A stretch of DNA of 64,000 bases, from contig NZ_BDIY01000008.1 in NCBI RefSeq assembly GCF_002072155.1, positions 1 to 64,000 on the forward strand, in the 5' to 3' direction. This document shows positions 1-8,596 of this stretch, piece after piece. The position numbers and the translations under genes were made by a program. Below the pieces are notes generated by a model. That model did no database searches and had not been told where the DNA came from. It was given only the letters and a program-made list of their open reading frames with translations. Source of the stretch: Roseovarius sp. A-2 (lineage in GTDB: Bacteria; Pseudomonadota; Alphaproteobacteria; Rhodobacterales; Rhodobacteraceae). How positions within the stretch are numbered: position 1 is the stretch's first letter; every line of letters starts with the position of its first letter.

Positions 1-124
1 CCCGCCCATTTGGGGCGCAACGCGGGGGTGGGGCCTCTCCAGTCGGGCTACGCCCTCCCTGCGAGCCCCCACCCCCGCGTTCTCATCCTGATTGACGCTG
101 GATTCTCACCTTGTTTGTCGCGCG

Positions 125-300
125 GCAGCCATCCACGCCTCGGTCTACAATCTGTTCAACTCGGAGCGCAGCCTCTACTCAAGATCGAATTTCAAACAGA
201 ACCGCGCCCTCGCTCTTGCCGAGTGGCGCAATCTCTGCACGGCGTAAAGGGCAGCAACCCTGCCCTTCCTGAGACGAGTTCGAATTGGTCTGACAGCACC
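125..300 (+). mobile_element. IS6-type insertion sequence remnant, 3' end only
   Basis: This is a truncated 3' end of an IS6-family element. The frame ending in TAA at 245-247 encodes the last ~40 residues of a transposase (AIHASVYNLFNSERSLYS…AEWRNLCTA). Those residues and the following 53 bases closely match the second copy, which ends at 1688. Similarity stops after the terminal sequence TCTGACAGCACC at 300, the probable right inverted repeat end. Upstream of about 125 there is no matching transposase sequence. It is non-functional. It lies in the same orientation as the second remnant, so the pair resembles the decayed flanks of an IS26-like pseudo-compound transposon. Confidence 0.75.
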
Positions 301-425
301 TTCCAAGCAAATCCAGCGCTCCCGTCGGAATCAACGGTTGAAGTCTTCGCATCCATGTAAAGCGAAGGAGTGTGGAATGTCGTTTCCGAAAAAGGGCAAG
401 TTCTTTCCAAAAGAAAACGGATATA

Positions 426-776
426 ATGGGAAAGGCGGTCATCAGACGAATGGATGCTTTGTCGAAGACAATCGCATTGGCGTTAAAACGGTCGCTCGGC
501 GACAGTCGGGCGGGTGTCAAAACCGTGGCGGTCTGGACGGGTGCCAACGAGAAGACAGTGAAGAACGGGTTCTCGGGCACCTACTGTCCGAGTGGGGCGC
601 ACTTGATTTCGCTGGCGCGGCATTCTGACGAAGTGCTGGGTACCTTCTTGGCCATGGCAGGGCGCGAAGATCTGATGGTGGCCATCAAGCTCGCGGCTGC
701 CGAAGACGCGATTTCGGATCTGCTTGATGCCGTGCGTCAGCTTAATGGTGAAGACCCAAGCGGCAAGGTCAGCTGA
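426..776 (+). CDS. Small HTH-like protein, possibly frameshifted at its 5' end
   Basis: About 116 residues if started at ATG 426. The segment AVWTGANEKTVKNGFSGTY resembles a Cro/CI-type helix-turn-helix, followed by a helical tail (SLARHSDEVLGTFLAMAG). I do not recognise a named family; similar small proteins occur near mobile DNA in alphaproteobacteria. ATG 426 has no good Shine-Dalgarno sequence. A well-placed AAGGAG (364-369) precedes ATG 377 in another frame, and that frame would join this one if a single A were removed near 424-426. The gene may therefore be a 1-bp frameshifted version of a slightly longer protein. It sits between two IS6 remnants, suggesting it was carried or disturbed by them. 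Confidence 0.5.
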   Translation: MGKAVIRRMDALSKTIALALKRSLGDSRAGVKTVAVWTGANEKTVKNGFSGTYCPSGAHLISLARHSDEVLGTFLAMAGREDLMVAIKLAAAEDAISDLLDAVRQLNGEDPSGKVS

Positions 777-1128
777 TCAGCCGAGCGAACTGAAAGCTAT
801 TGTCCCTCAATGGCGCGCAGGATTTCGAAGCGATCCCGTGCGGTGGAAACCTGCACGGGAGAGAGTTGGGCGCATGAGCCATCTGCTCCGCTACCAATTA
901 TTTATGTTTAAAATCCATAATTTAACAGATTATCGAATCACCTTATTGACCACAGGCGTGCCGCAATTGTTGTCGAGCTTTCGGCAAATTTATCGCCCGA
1001 TTCATTTAGCCGCTTCTCTGGACTTGTTAGCCGCCCCAACCCCGCACCCAGTATTTTTCATATCCCCGCCTGTCTGCCAGTTGCCCGCCGGTACCGGGTG
1101 GTACAGAGTGACCCGAAACAGGGTGGTG
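777..1128. other. Gene-free, AT-richer intergenic stretch
   Basis: I see no supportable gene here. The part around 890-1010 is clearly AT-richer than the flanking DNA, in keeping with acquired or decayed sequence between the two IS6 remnants. An open frame crosses the stretch but reads into the IS transposase remnant without any recognisable domain of its own. Confidence 0.5.
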
Positions 1129-1688
1129 GGTCTTGTCAGACGAACTTGGCTTGAGCCCTTGCAAGCTGCACCCTACTCTCCCCGAATGACAAAACGCGAC
1201 CCGTTCAAGTACTTCGAAACCAGCCGCGAGATCATCTGCCTGGCAGTCATGCTGTATGTCAGGTTTCCGCTTTCATTACGGAACGTCGAAGATCTGCTCC
1301 ATGGACGGGGCATCGACGTCAGTCATGAAACGGTGCGGTATTGGTGGCATCGGTTTGGGCCATTGTTTGCAGCACAGGTCAAAATGCGCCGTGTGCACGG
1401 ACTGAGATTCAGCCGCTGGCTGAACAATCGAGCCGAGAATTCGCGCCTCCCGTTTCGAAGGCGTGAGCGAGCGATGTTGCGGTTCAGACGAGTGCGAAGT
1501 TTGCAGAAATTCGCCGCCATCCACGCCTCGGTCCACAATCTGGTCAACTCGGAGCGCAGCCTCTACTCAAGATCAAATTTCAAGCGAAACCGCGCCGCCG
1601 CTCTCGCCGAGTGGCGCAATCTCTGCACGGCGTAAAGGGCAGCGACCCTGCCCTTCCTGAGACGAGTTCGAATTGGTCTGACAGCACC
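1129..1688 (+). mobile_element. Internally deleted IS6-family element
   Basis: A left end beginning GGTCTTGTCAGAC at 1129 matches 11 of 13 bases of the inverted right end (GGTGCTGTCAGAC, read on the minus strand from 1688). The interval is about 560 bp, shorter than the usual ~800 bp of IS6 elements, which fits the internal deletion in the transposase gene. Target-site duplications were not evident by eye. Confidence 0.7.
1186..1635 (+). pseudogene. IS6-family transposase, internal deletion removing most of the DDE domain
   Basis: The N-terminal part starting at ATG 1186 (MTKRDPFKYFETSREIICL, then LPLSLRNVEDLL-type and GIDVSHETVRYWWHRFGP segments) and the C-terminal part (SRWLNNRAENSRLPFRRRER, then LQKFAAIHASVHNL) are typical of IS6/IS26 transposases. 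Between HGLR and FSRWLNN roughly 80 residues of the catalytic domain expected in the family are missing, including the first catalytic aspartates. The reading frame stays open across the junction, so this is an in-frame deletion derivative that should not transpose by itself. Confidence 0.75.
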
Positions 1689-1860
1689 CTTTTTCAAAAA
1701 AAACGGGACGTGTCGGAAGGTATCGGGCATCATCGCGGACATGCTCGCCTGGTAATGCGGATTTGACGCGACAACGAGAATAAGCGATTGATCTGCGCGG
1801 TCGGGATGCGTTCTGCGGCTAGAGACCCAGCAACGTTAGATTTCGTGAAAGGCTGCCCGC

Positions 1861-3705
1861 GTGACCCTTGACCAGTTGCTCATCTTTTCGATCCTCAGCG
1901 CGACCATGGGGTTATTCCTGTGGGGTCGCCTCCGGCATGACGTCGTGGCGCTTGCGGCGCTTCTGGCCAGCGTGATCGCCGGGCTGGTTCCGACGGACAC
2001 GGCATTTTCGGGGTTTGGCCATCCGGCGGTGATCACCGTGGCCTGCGTCCTGATCCTCAGTCAGGGATTGCAGAACACCGGTGCTGTGGACTGGCTGGCG
2101 CGCAGTGTGCTGCCGCGTGATGCAGGGCGGTTGACCGGCATGCTGGCGCTGATGGGGCTGGGGGCCGCGCTATCGGGGTTTATGAACAACGTGGGCGCGA
2201 TGGCACTGCTGATGCCGGTCGCGGTGCAGTTGTCAGACCGGCTCGACCTGACCCCTGGGCAGGTACTGATGCCGCTCGCCTTCGGCACCATTCTGGGCGG
2301 GATGACGACGCTGATCGGCACGCCGCCCAACCTGATCGTCTCGGGCTTTCGGGCCGAGGCCGGGATGGGGCATTTTGCGATTTTCGACTTTGCCCCTGTC
2401 GGGGCGGCAGTCGCGGTGGTGGGTGTCATGTTCGTAGTGTTTATCGGCTGGCGGCTGGTTCCCGCGCGCCAATCCGCAGCCGGTGAGAGTTTCGACACCG
2501 GGGCCTATTTCACGGAATTGCGTGTGCCGCAGAAAAGCAAGGCCGTGGGCCTGACCCTGCGCGCCTTCGAGCGCGAGATCGAGGACAGCGACACGCAGAT
2601 CGTGGGCCTTGTGCGCAACAAGGTCCGCATCACCGCGCCGCATGGCGGGCGGCGGATTCGCGCCGACGATATTCTGGTTCTGGAAGCCGATGTGGATACG
2701 CTGGCCGAGGCGCTATCGGTGTTCGACATAAAACTGGAAGAACAAAAGGCGTCTGCGGAGGACGAGGACGGCGAAGAAGAAACCACGACCAAGTCTGAAA
2801 GCACCGTAGACACGGATGAGGATGAGGACGACAGCCCGGCGCGCAACGACGAAATCGTTCTGCGGGAACTGGCGATCCTTCCCGGCTCTACCATTGTCGG
2901 GCGGTCGGCGAATGACATGAAACTGCGCACGCGTTACGGGCTCAATCTGCTGGCCGTTTCGCGCGCCGGGCGTGCGCCGCGCACCCGGTTACGTACGCTT
3001 GATTTGAAATCTGGCGACCTGTTGCTGGTTCAGGGAGCCTCGGAGGCGGTGTCGGGGTTTGTCAATGACACTGGCTGCGTGCCTCTTGGCGCGCGCGACC
3101 TGCGCATCCCCGACAAGCGTATGGCGATCATCGCGGGCGCGATCATGCTGGGGGCGATCGGGATCGTGACATTGGGGCTGCTGCCTGCGGCTGTTGCGTT
3201 CGCACTCGGGGTACTCGCCTCGATGGTGCTGCGCACGGTGCCGCTGCGACAGGTTTATACCGCCATCGACTGGCCGGTGATCGTGCTTCTGGCGGCCCTG
3301 ATCCCGGTTGCGGGCGCGATGCAGAGCACAGGGGCCGCCGACCTGCTGGCGCGGTTTCTGGTCGATACCATCGCGCAGGGCAATGCCGTGGTTGCGCTCG
3401 GCGTGGTGCTGATCACGACGATGTTCCTGTCGGATGTAATGAACAATGCGGCCACCGCCGCTGTGCTGTGCCCCATCGCTCTGGGGATATCCGACACGTT
3501 GGGTGTCAATCCCGACAGTTTCCTGATGGCCGTTGCGATCGGGGCCTCCTGCGCGTTCCTGACGCCCATCGGGCACCAGAACAACACCCTGATCCTGGGG
3601 CCGGGCGGTTTCCGTTTCGGCGATTACTGGAGGTTGGGCCTGCCGCTCGAAGTGCTTGTGGTGGCGGTCAGCCTGCCGCTTCTGCTCGTCGTCTGGCCGT
3701 TGTGA
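1861..3705 (+). CDS. SLC13/DASS-type permease with two RCK_C (TrkA-C) domains
   Basis: A 614-residue inner-membrane anion (dicarboxylate/sulfate-type) permease. Hydrophobic helices fill both halves, with conserved loops MNNVGAMALLMP near residue 100 and MNNAATAAVLCPI near 530, and the GTPPNLIVSG hairpin near 155. Two RCK_C-like cytoplasmic modules (about 215-300 and 330-400) lie between the membrane halves, separated by a strikingly acidic linker at about 300-323. This layout is standard for SLC13 permeases with TrkA-C domains. The substrate cannot be read from the sequence. The start is GTG 1861. It is monocistronic, with about 230 bp to the next gene. Confidence 0.85.
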   Translation: MTLDQLLIFSILSATMGLFLWGRLRHDVVALAALLASVIAGLVPTDTAFSGFGHPAVITVACVLILSQGLQNTGAVDWLARSVLPRDAGRLTGMLALMGLGAALSGFMNNVGAMALLMPVAVQLSDRLDLTPGQVLMPLAFGTILGGMTTLIGTPPNLIVSGFRAEAGMGHFAIFDFAPVGAAVAVVGVMFVVFIGWRLVPARQSAAGESFDTGAYFTELRVPQKSKAVGLTLRAFEREIEDSDTQIVGLVRNKVRITAPHGGRRIRADDILVLEADVDTLAEALSVFDIKLEEQKASAEDEDGEEETTTKSESTVDTDEDEDDSPARNDEIVLRELAILPGSTIVGRSANDMKLRTRYGLNLLAVSRAGRAPRTRLRTLDLKSGDLLLVQGASEAVSGFVNDTGCVPLGARDLRIPDKRMAIIAGAIMLGAIGIVTLGLLPAAVAFALGVLASMVLRTVPLRQVYTAIDWPVIVLLAALIPVAGAMQSTGAADLLARFLVDTIAQGNAVVALGVVLITTMFLSDVMNNAATAAVLCPIALGISDTLGVNPDSFLMAVAIGASCAFLTPIGHQNNTLILGPGGFRFGDYWRLGLPLEVLVVAVSLPLLLVVWPL

Positions 3706-3935
3706 GCCGTCTGGCACCGCAAGCAAAGCCCCTTCCGTGTCAAAGCGGCAGATCGCCCCCTTCCCGCCCCCGCCGGCGGCTCATTCTGATGTTTCTGGTA
3801 TGATTTCTTGACCTGCAGGAAGTTCCCTTTAGGTCACCGCCCAGATGATCGCGGTTTGCACAATATGTGAAGCCGCAGGTGGACGGGGGCCAAATATGGT
3901 GTCCCGTCGAAACAGAATGACCAAGGTACCTGCAC

Positions 3936-5809
3936 ATGTTGAGACATTTGGCGAGCGTTCTCGTATCACTCGTTCTTGCGCTCGGCGCGGCCCATGCGCA
4001 GGAGGGGACAGGCGTCTCCGGCGACATGACAGACCGGAGGGCAAGCGTTGATCTTCTTCTCGATGTGATTGAGGACGACGCGGCACGTGCCGAGTTGATC
4101 GAGCGGTTGCGTGGGGTGGATGCGGTTCCGCCCGATGCGCCCGGCGATGTGATCGTGAAGACGTTGTCGGACGGGACCGCCCCGCCGGAGGACGCGTCCT
4201 TCGGGCGAGGGATCGCGCTGATCACGCAACAGGCAGCCGAGGATGCGGTGGACTGGGGCATGCGGTTCTGGGGGCAGTTGACGCGTGCGCCCGAGGTATT
4301 CGGTGGGCTGAGCGGCGGCGAGGCCGGTGTTCTGGCCGAGGCGCTGAGGGATATGGCACTGGTGATCGCGGGCACGGTCGTGGTGTTCTTCGCGCTGCGA
4401 TGGCTTGGAAAATCGCTTTATGTCGGCATGAGCGCGTCGGCGCGGGATGGGGGCGTGACGCGCACGGCGATGCTTTTCATGGCCTCTGCGGTAATTGACG
4501 CGCTGATCGTCATACTGGCATGGGGTGCAGGCTATGCGCTGACCATTCTGGCGCTCGGTGAGTTCGGGCAGATCGGCATCCGGCAGACGCTCTATCTCAA
4601 CGCCTTCCTGCTGGTGGAGATGGCCAAGGTGGCGGTGCGGCTGGTGTTGTCGCCCTCGGCAACCTCGCTGCGACCCTTGCCGATCGGTGACCGGGCGGCG
4701 TCTTACCTGTCATCGCGGATCAACCTGATTGTCGGGGTGGTGGGCTATGGCCAGTTGCTGGTTGTGCCGATCATCAACAGCAATGTCTCGTTCGCGGCGG
4801 GGCGCGCGGTCGCGGCGCTGATAGCGGTCGCGGTACTGGGCTTTGCGATCTGGCTGGTGCTGCGCAATCGCCAAGCGGTCACGGATTGGCTGTTGGGGGC
4901 GCCGGCACCCAACCTGCCTGTGCCACCCGAAGGGACGTTGCCGAAGCCGGACGACAAGCCCGCGACGGCCCCCGAACCGGGCCGGGGGGGCGCTGACCTG
5001 CCTGGCGCGGCACTGGCACTGGCCGACCCTGGCCTATCTGCTGGCCCTGTTCGTGATCGTGATGCTGCGGGCCGGCGATGCGGGAACGCACGCTGCTGGC
5101 GTTGTTGCGCAACGCCGCGGCGATCGCGCTGGTGATCATCACGCTGATGTTCGTGCTGGCCGAGATCGGGTTTGATATCGCGCCGCTTCTTGCCTCGGCC
5201 GGGGTGTTGGGCCTTGCCATCGGTTTCGGTGCGCAAAAGATGGTGCAGGATATCATCACCGGCATTTTCATCCAGTTCGAGAACGCGATGAACGTGGGTG
5301 ACGTGGTAACGGTGGGCGGTGTGACCGGGACGGTGGAGCGGCTGACCATCCGCTCGGTCAGCTTGCGCGATCTGCACGGGGTGTTTCACATCATCCCGTT
5401 CTCGTCCGTCGACATGGTGTCGAATTACGTCAAGGATTACGGCTATTTCGTCTGCGACATGGGGGTGGCTTACCGCGAGGACGTCGAGGAGGCGAAACAG
5501 GCGATGCTCGACGCTTTTGCCGAGTTGAAAGGCGATCCCGAGCAGGCCGATGGCATTCTCGACGAACTGGAATGGTTCGGCGTCAACAGCTTTGGTGACA
5601 GCGCGGTGATGCTGCGCGCCCGGATCAAATGCGTGCCAGGGCGGCAATGGGGCATCGGGCGGGCCTATAACGGCGTGCTCAAGCGCGTCTTCGACGCCCG
5701 CAACATCGAGATCCCCTTCCCCCACCAGACGCTCTATTTCGGCGAGTCGAAGGATGGCGGGACGCAAAGCGTCAAGGTCGATGTCGCGAATGCAAACGCG
5801 CCTGCCTGA
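3936..5809 (+). pseudogene. MscS-family mechanosensitive channel, two frameshifts
   Basis: The gene starts at ATG 3936 with a signal peptide (RHLASVLVSLVLALGAAHA) and would encode about 624 residues. The C-terminal part holds a clear MscS core: pore helix and beta domain (GVLGLAIGFGAQKMVQDIIT, then NVGDVVTVGGVTGTVE). The open frame is broken twice. A +1 shift lies at a run of seven G (4984-4990), and a second +1 shift lies at about 5065-5080. Between them the third frame still reads a plausible membrane helix (WPTLAYLLALFVIVML). Both breaks are just before the pore. It is either a recent pseudogene or carries assembly errors, the G-run being the typical place. A second, intact MscS channel is at 12134. 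Confidence 0.75.
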
Positions 5810-5834
5810 CACCGACTGGCACGGCGACACGAAA

Positions 5835-5860
5835 AGGCCGGGCTCTGCAGAGCCCGGCCT
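5835..5860. terminator. Bidirectional intrinsic terminator
   Basis: A 26-bp perfect palindrome (arms AGGCCGGGCTCT and AGAGCCCGGCCT) lies between the convergent channel gene and PRC-barrel gene. Read on the minus strand it is followed by TTTTC, so it best serves the minus-strand gene. Confidence 0.8.
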
Positions 5861-5886
5861 GAATTCGAGACACGGATGAAAAGACC

Positions 5887-6906
5887 TTAGCCTTCCCACT
5901 CCTGCATGCCTTCGAGTTCCTCGCTGCTGTAACTCGTCGTTGCGCGCAGCCTGTCGGTCATCTCTTCGCCACCTTCATGCAGCGTGATCTCCTCGAAGGG
6001 AAGCGCGACCGACTTTTCGCCGAGCCCCAGGAAGCCACCCACATCGATGACGGTCTTGGAGATCTCGCCACTGTCGTTGACGACCAATTCCGAGATTTCG
6101 CCGATGCTCTCACCATCGGTGCCATATACCGAAAGCCCTTGCAGATCCTCTGCGGTCAGCGCTCCGCGCTGATCGTCGGTCAGTTCGCCCGCCTGACCGC
6201 CAGTCATCTCGGCATTGTCAGCCGCGCTATGCGTGCCCTGCTCGGAGGCGTTGGTGCTGTCGTGTTCGCCGGTCGTGTTGCCGGTGTCTTCAGTGGTGGC
6301 CCGAGCTTCGGAATTCTCGTTGGGCCGCTGCTCGTCGGAGGTGTCGCCCCAGAAGCTGTTGCCGCTGTCGCGCAGGCTCTGCTCGTCGATTTCGTCACGG
6401 TCCTCCAACGCACTACGATCACCGGTGAACACGACGAAGAACTCCTGTTGTGCCTCGGCCTCGGCCTCGGCATTATCGCCGTTATCGGATGCGACGAACT
6501 TCAGCTCGTCCATGCTTGTCTTGACGTGCTTTTCGCCGATCCCGAGAAACCCGCCCGCGTCAAGCGTGACGGCGTCGATCTTGCCATCCTTGTTCAGGAT
6601 GATATCTCCAATTTCGCCCACGCGTTCCCAATCGTCGGCGGGTTCGCTGACGCTGTCCGCGATCTCTTGATCCGGTGCGTCGGCATTGCGGATATAGACA
6701 TCCTGACCGATCATGTCAGAGGCGCGAACATTCATATCACCGATCTTGGCGCTCACGTCGGTTTTTGCGGCACTGTCAGTGTGGCCCTGGGACATCTCGG
6801 CAGATGTGCTGGTGTTCGCACCGCTCTCATTGGCCGAATGCGAATCTGCCATAACCGGCGCTGCCGCGAGAGCCATAATGGCTGTGGTTGCGAGAAAACG
6901 TTTCAT
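5887..6906 (-). CDS. Secreted PRC-barrel domain protein
   Basis: About 339 residues. The start at 6906 is supported by AAAGGAG nine bases upstream and by the signal peptide that follows (KRFLATTAIMALAAAPVMA). Two PRC-barrel domains are visible, at about residues 62-140 and 245-325, each with the GG-F-LG-GEK signature (GGFLGIGEKHV and GGFLGLGEKSV). The linker is acidic and rich in Thr, Asn and Glu. PRC-barrel proteins of this type are periplasmic or surface proteins of unclear function, often stress-related. It lies next to the stress island, but I found no EcfG-type promoter in front of it; one GGAAC (minus strand, 6952-6948) lacks a matching -10. Confidence 0.8.
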   Translation of the reverse strand: MKRFLATTAIMALAAAPVMADSHSANESGANTSTSAEMSQGHTDSAAKTDVSAKIGDMNVRASDMIGQDVYIRNADAPDQEIADSVSEPADDWERVGEIGDIILNKDGKIDAVTLDAGGFLGIGEKHVKTSMDELKFVASDNGDNAEAEAEAQQEFFVVFTGDRSALEDRDEIDEQSLRDSGNSFWGDTSDEQRPNENSEARATTEDTGNTTGEHDSTNASEQGTHSAADNAEMTGGQAGELTDDQRGALTAEDLQGLSVYGTDGESIGEISELVVNDSGEISKTVIDVGGFLGLGEKSVALPFEEITLHEGGEEMTDRLRATTSYSSEELEGMQEWEG

Positions 6907-7027
6907 GGTCTTGCTCCTTTCAAGTTGTATTTCGTTGGCGCCAATGCGTTCCGGCACCTCGGGATCACAACCGTCGCGGTACGCATAAGGTTTCATCCGC
7001 ATCCGAAAATTTTCCCGATTTTCCGAG

Positions 7028-7053
7028 GGAACCAGACTGATCCCTGTGGCGTT
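7028..7053 (+). promoter_or_regulatory. EcfG-type promoter (GGAAC-N17-CGTT)
   Basis: GGAAC at 7028-7032 and CGTT at 7050-7053 are separated by 17 bases, an exact match to the alphaproteobacterial general stress promoter. It is about 95 bases upstream of the small membrane protein gene at 7149 and the BrkB-like gene behind it. Confidence 0.65.
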
Positions 7054-7148
7054 AGCCATAGGCGCGCGGCGCGGACACGCCCGGATCTGTTCTAGAGGGC
7101 CCCAAACCAGGACGCGTGAATGATCGGAACGCAAAAAAGGAAGACACC

Positions 7149-7328
7149 ATGCTCGAAGTGACAGGAATTGGCGGGATCATTCTATTGATCCTCGACGTCT
7201 GGGCGATCGTGTCGGTCATAGGATCGGCGGAGAGCACCGGCAAAAAAGTGCTCTGGGTGCTCCTGATCCTGCTGCTGCCGCTGCTGGGCTTCCTCATTTG
7301 GCTGGTCGCCGGGCCGCGCTCGGTATAG
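7149..7328 (+). CDS. Small PLDc_N-like membrane protein
   Basis: A 59-residue protein with two hydrophobic segments (IGGIILLILDVWAIVSVI and VLWVLLILLLPLLGFLIWLV) and the L-P-L-G-F/L-W signature of the phospholipase D nuclease N-terminal (PLDc_N) family, small inner-membrane proteins of unknown function. ATG 7149 is preceded by AAGGAAG. It is ten bases ahead of the BrkB-like gene and probably cotranscribed with it from the EcfG-type promoter at 7028. Confidence 0.75.
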   Translation: MLEVTGIGGIILLILDVWAIVSVIGSAESTGKKVLWVLLILLLPLLGFLIWLVAGPRSV

Positions 7329-7338
7329 GCACGCAGCG

Positions 7339-8340
7339 ATGAGCGATACATTGGCCGACGCAAGGGACGCGACACGCCCCCGGGATTTGAACGGGCGCGC
7401 CTGGTGGCGTGTCCTGCGACGGGTCGCGGGCGAATCCGACAGCCGGAACCTCGGGCTGATCGCGGCGGGCGTGGCATTCTACACCATGCTGTCGATCTTT
7501 CCCGCCATCGCCGCGCTGATCGCGATCTGGGGAATCGCCGCCGATCCGCAGACGATCGCAAGCCAGCTTGGCATGGCGCAACAGCTTCTGCCGGCCGCCG
7601 CCTACGGCCTCGTCGAGGCTCAGACTGAGGCGCTGATCCGCTCGAATGACTCGACCTTGCAGCTGACCAGCGTGATCTCGCTCCTGCTGGCGGTCTGGAC
7701 CGCGCGCAATGGCGTGGCGGCGCTCGTGCGTGGGCTAAATGCCGTTTACCGCGAAGAGCACCGCCGCAATCCGCTCTGGCGCTATGTCGTGGCGATCGGG
7801 CTCACGCTGCTTCTGATCGGGGTTGCGATTATCGCCTTTGCTGCCGTCATTCTGGTGCCCATCATTCTGTCGCTGATGGTGCTGCCCTTCGGGGTTGAGG
7901 CGCTGATCAGCGCGCTGAAATGGGTGATCCTGCTGGGCGTGGTGCTCTTCTCCATCGGGTTGCTCTATCGTCACGGTCCGAACCGGCGGGGCGCGCGGGT
8001 GGCCTGGATCACGCCCGGCGCGGTTTTGGCACTTGTAACATGGGCAGCGGGCTCGGTGGCCTTTTCGATCTACCTGCGCAATTTCGGATCCCTGAACGAG
8101 GTCTACGGCTCCATCGGGGCGGTGATCGCGCTGCTTCTGTGGCTTTATCTCAGCGCCTATGTCGTGCTTCTCGGGGCGCTGCTCAATGCCGAGATCGAGC
8201 TTGAGACCGGGTGCGATACAACGATCGGCGATCCTCGGCCAGCGGGTCAGCGACGCGCGGTGGTCGCCGATCACGTCGCGGACAGCGACGGGGAGTTGCA
8301 CTCCGCACAGATCAGCGCACCAGGCGCCCCCAAGACCTGA
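7339..8340 (+). CDS. YihY/BrkB family inner-membrane protein
   Basis: A 333-residue protein with about six membrane helices and the family's conserved opening (NLGLIAAGVAFYTMLSIFPA near residue 35) and late loop (YGSIGAVIALLLWLYLSAYV near 255). The family was once annotated as ribonuclease BN, but that assignment was withdrawn; its members are membrane proteins of unsettled function, sometimes linked to envelope stress. The C-terminal tail is hydrophilic and variable. It follows the PLDc_N gene by 10 bp and is likely in the same stress-induced operon. A short hairpin (arms GCGGGAA/TTCCCGC, 8361-8377) follows the stop codon. Confidence 0.85.
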   Translation: MSDTLADARDATRPRDLNGRAWWRVLRRVAGESDSRNLGLIAAGVAFYTMLSIFPAIAALIAIWGIAADPQTIASQLGMAQQLLPAAAYGLVEAQTEALIRSNDSTLQLTSVISLLLAVWTARNGVAALVRGLNAVYREEHRRNPLWRYVVAIGLTLLLIGVAIIAFAAVILVPIILSLMVLPFGVEALISALKWVILLGVVLFSIGLLYRHGPNRRGARVAWITPGAVLALVTWAAGSVAFSIYLRNFGSLNEVYGSIGAVIALLLWLYLSAYVVLLGALLNAEIELETGCDTTIGDPRPAGQRRAVVADHVADSDGELHSAQISAPGAPKT

Positions 8341-8390
8341 GACCGCGAAACCCGCGCTGCGCGGGAACTTTTCCCGCCGGGTGCAGTTGG

Positions 8391-8520
8391 TCTGATGAAG
8401 CCAGCGCACACATGCTGGTTTGCCCAGGCTTATCCCTGTCCCCACTCCCGGTGAGCCTGGGCCACCCGCCGATACCATCGGGTGCCTGGCCCCCGTCCCC
8501 AGCAGGACGGGGGCTTTTTC
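8391..8520 (+). ncRNA. Candidate structured small RNA with intrinsic terminator
   Basis: The gap between the BrkB-like and phospholipase-D-like genes holds four consecutive hairpins: CCAGC/GCTGG (8401-8418), GCCCAGGCT/AGCCTGGGC (8422-8462), CCGAT/ATCGG (8469-8481) and a 10-bp terminator stem (8489-8514) followed by TTTTT. A near match to an EcfG promoter (GGAAC 8364-8368, N16, AGTT 8385-8388) lies just upstream. No open frame with a ribosome site is present. The alternative is an unusually structured 3' region of the preceding operon. Expression is not shown by the sequence. Confidence 0.35.
8489..8519 (+). terminator. Intrinsic terminator
   Basis: A 10-bp perfect stem (GCCCCCGTCC with GGACGGGGGC), a 6-base loop and a run of five T. 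It ends the putative small RNA or the BrkB operon and isolates the gene starting at 8597. Confidence 0.85.
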
Positions 8521-8596
8521 AAAGCAGGACCGTCCGGGCTGCGTGAGAAAAAATTTCTGGACGTGCAGAAGCCGAACAACACGTTGTAGCGAGATC

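Noticed and set aside
880..900. tRNA 3'-end-like sequence CTCCGCTACCA as a possible integration site.
   Set aside because: No cloverleaf can be drawn upstream, and no second copy or integrase gene was found.
4984..5080. Programmed ribosomal frameshifting in the MscS-type gene.
   Set aside because: Two +1 shifts would be needed within 100 bases, no slippery-site/stimulator arrangement was seen, and the family is not known for recoding. Decay or assembly error is simpler.
6928..6952. EcfG promoter for the PRC-barrel gene.
   Set aside because: A minus-strand GGAAC exists, but at 16-17 bases spacing the -10 reads AATA or ATAC, not CGTT.
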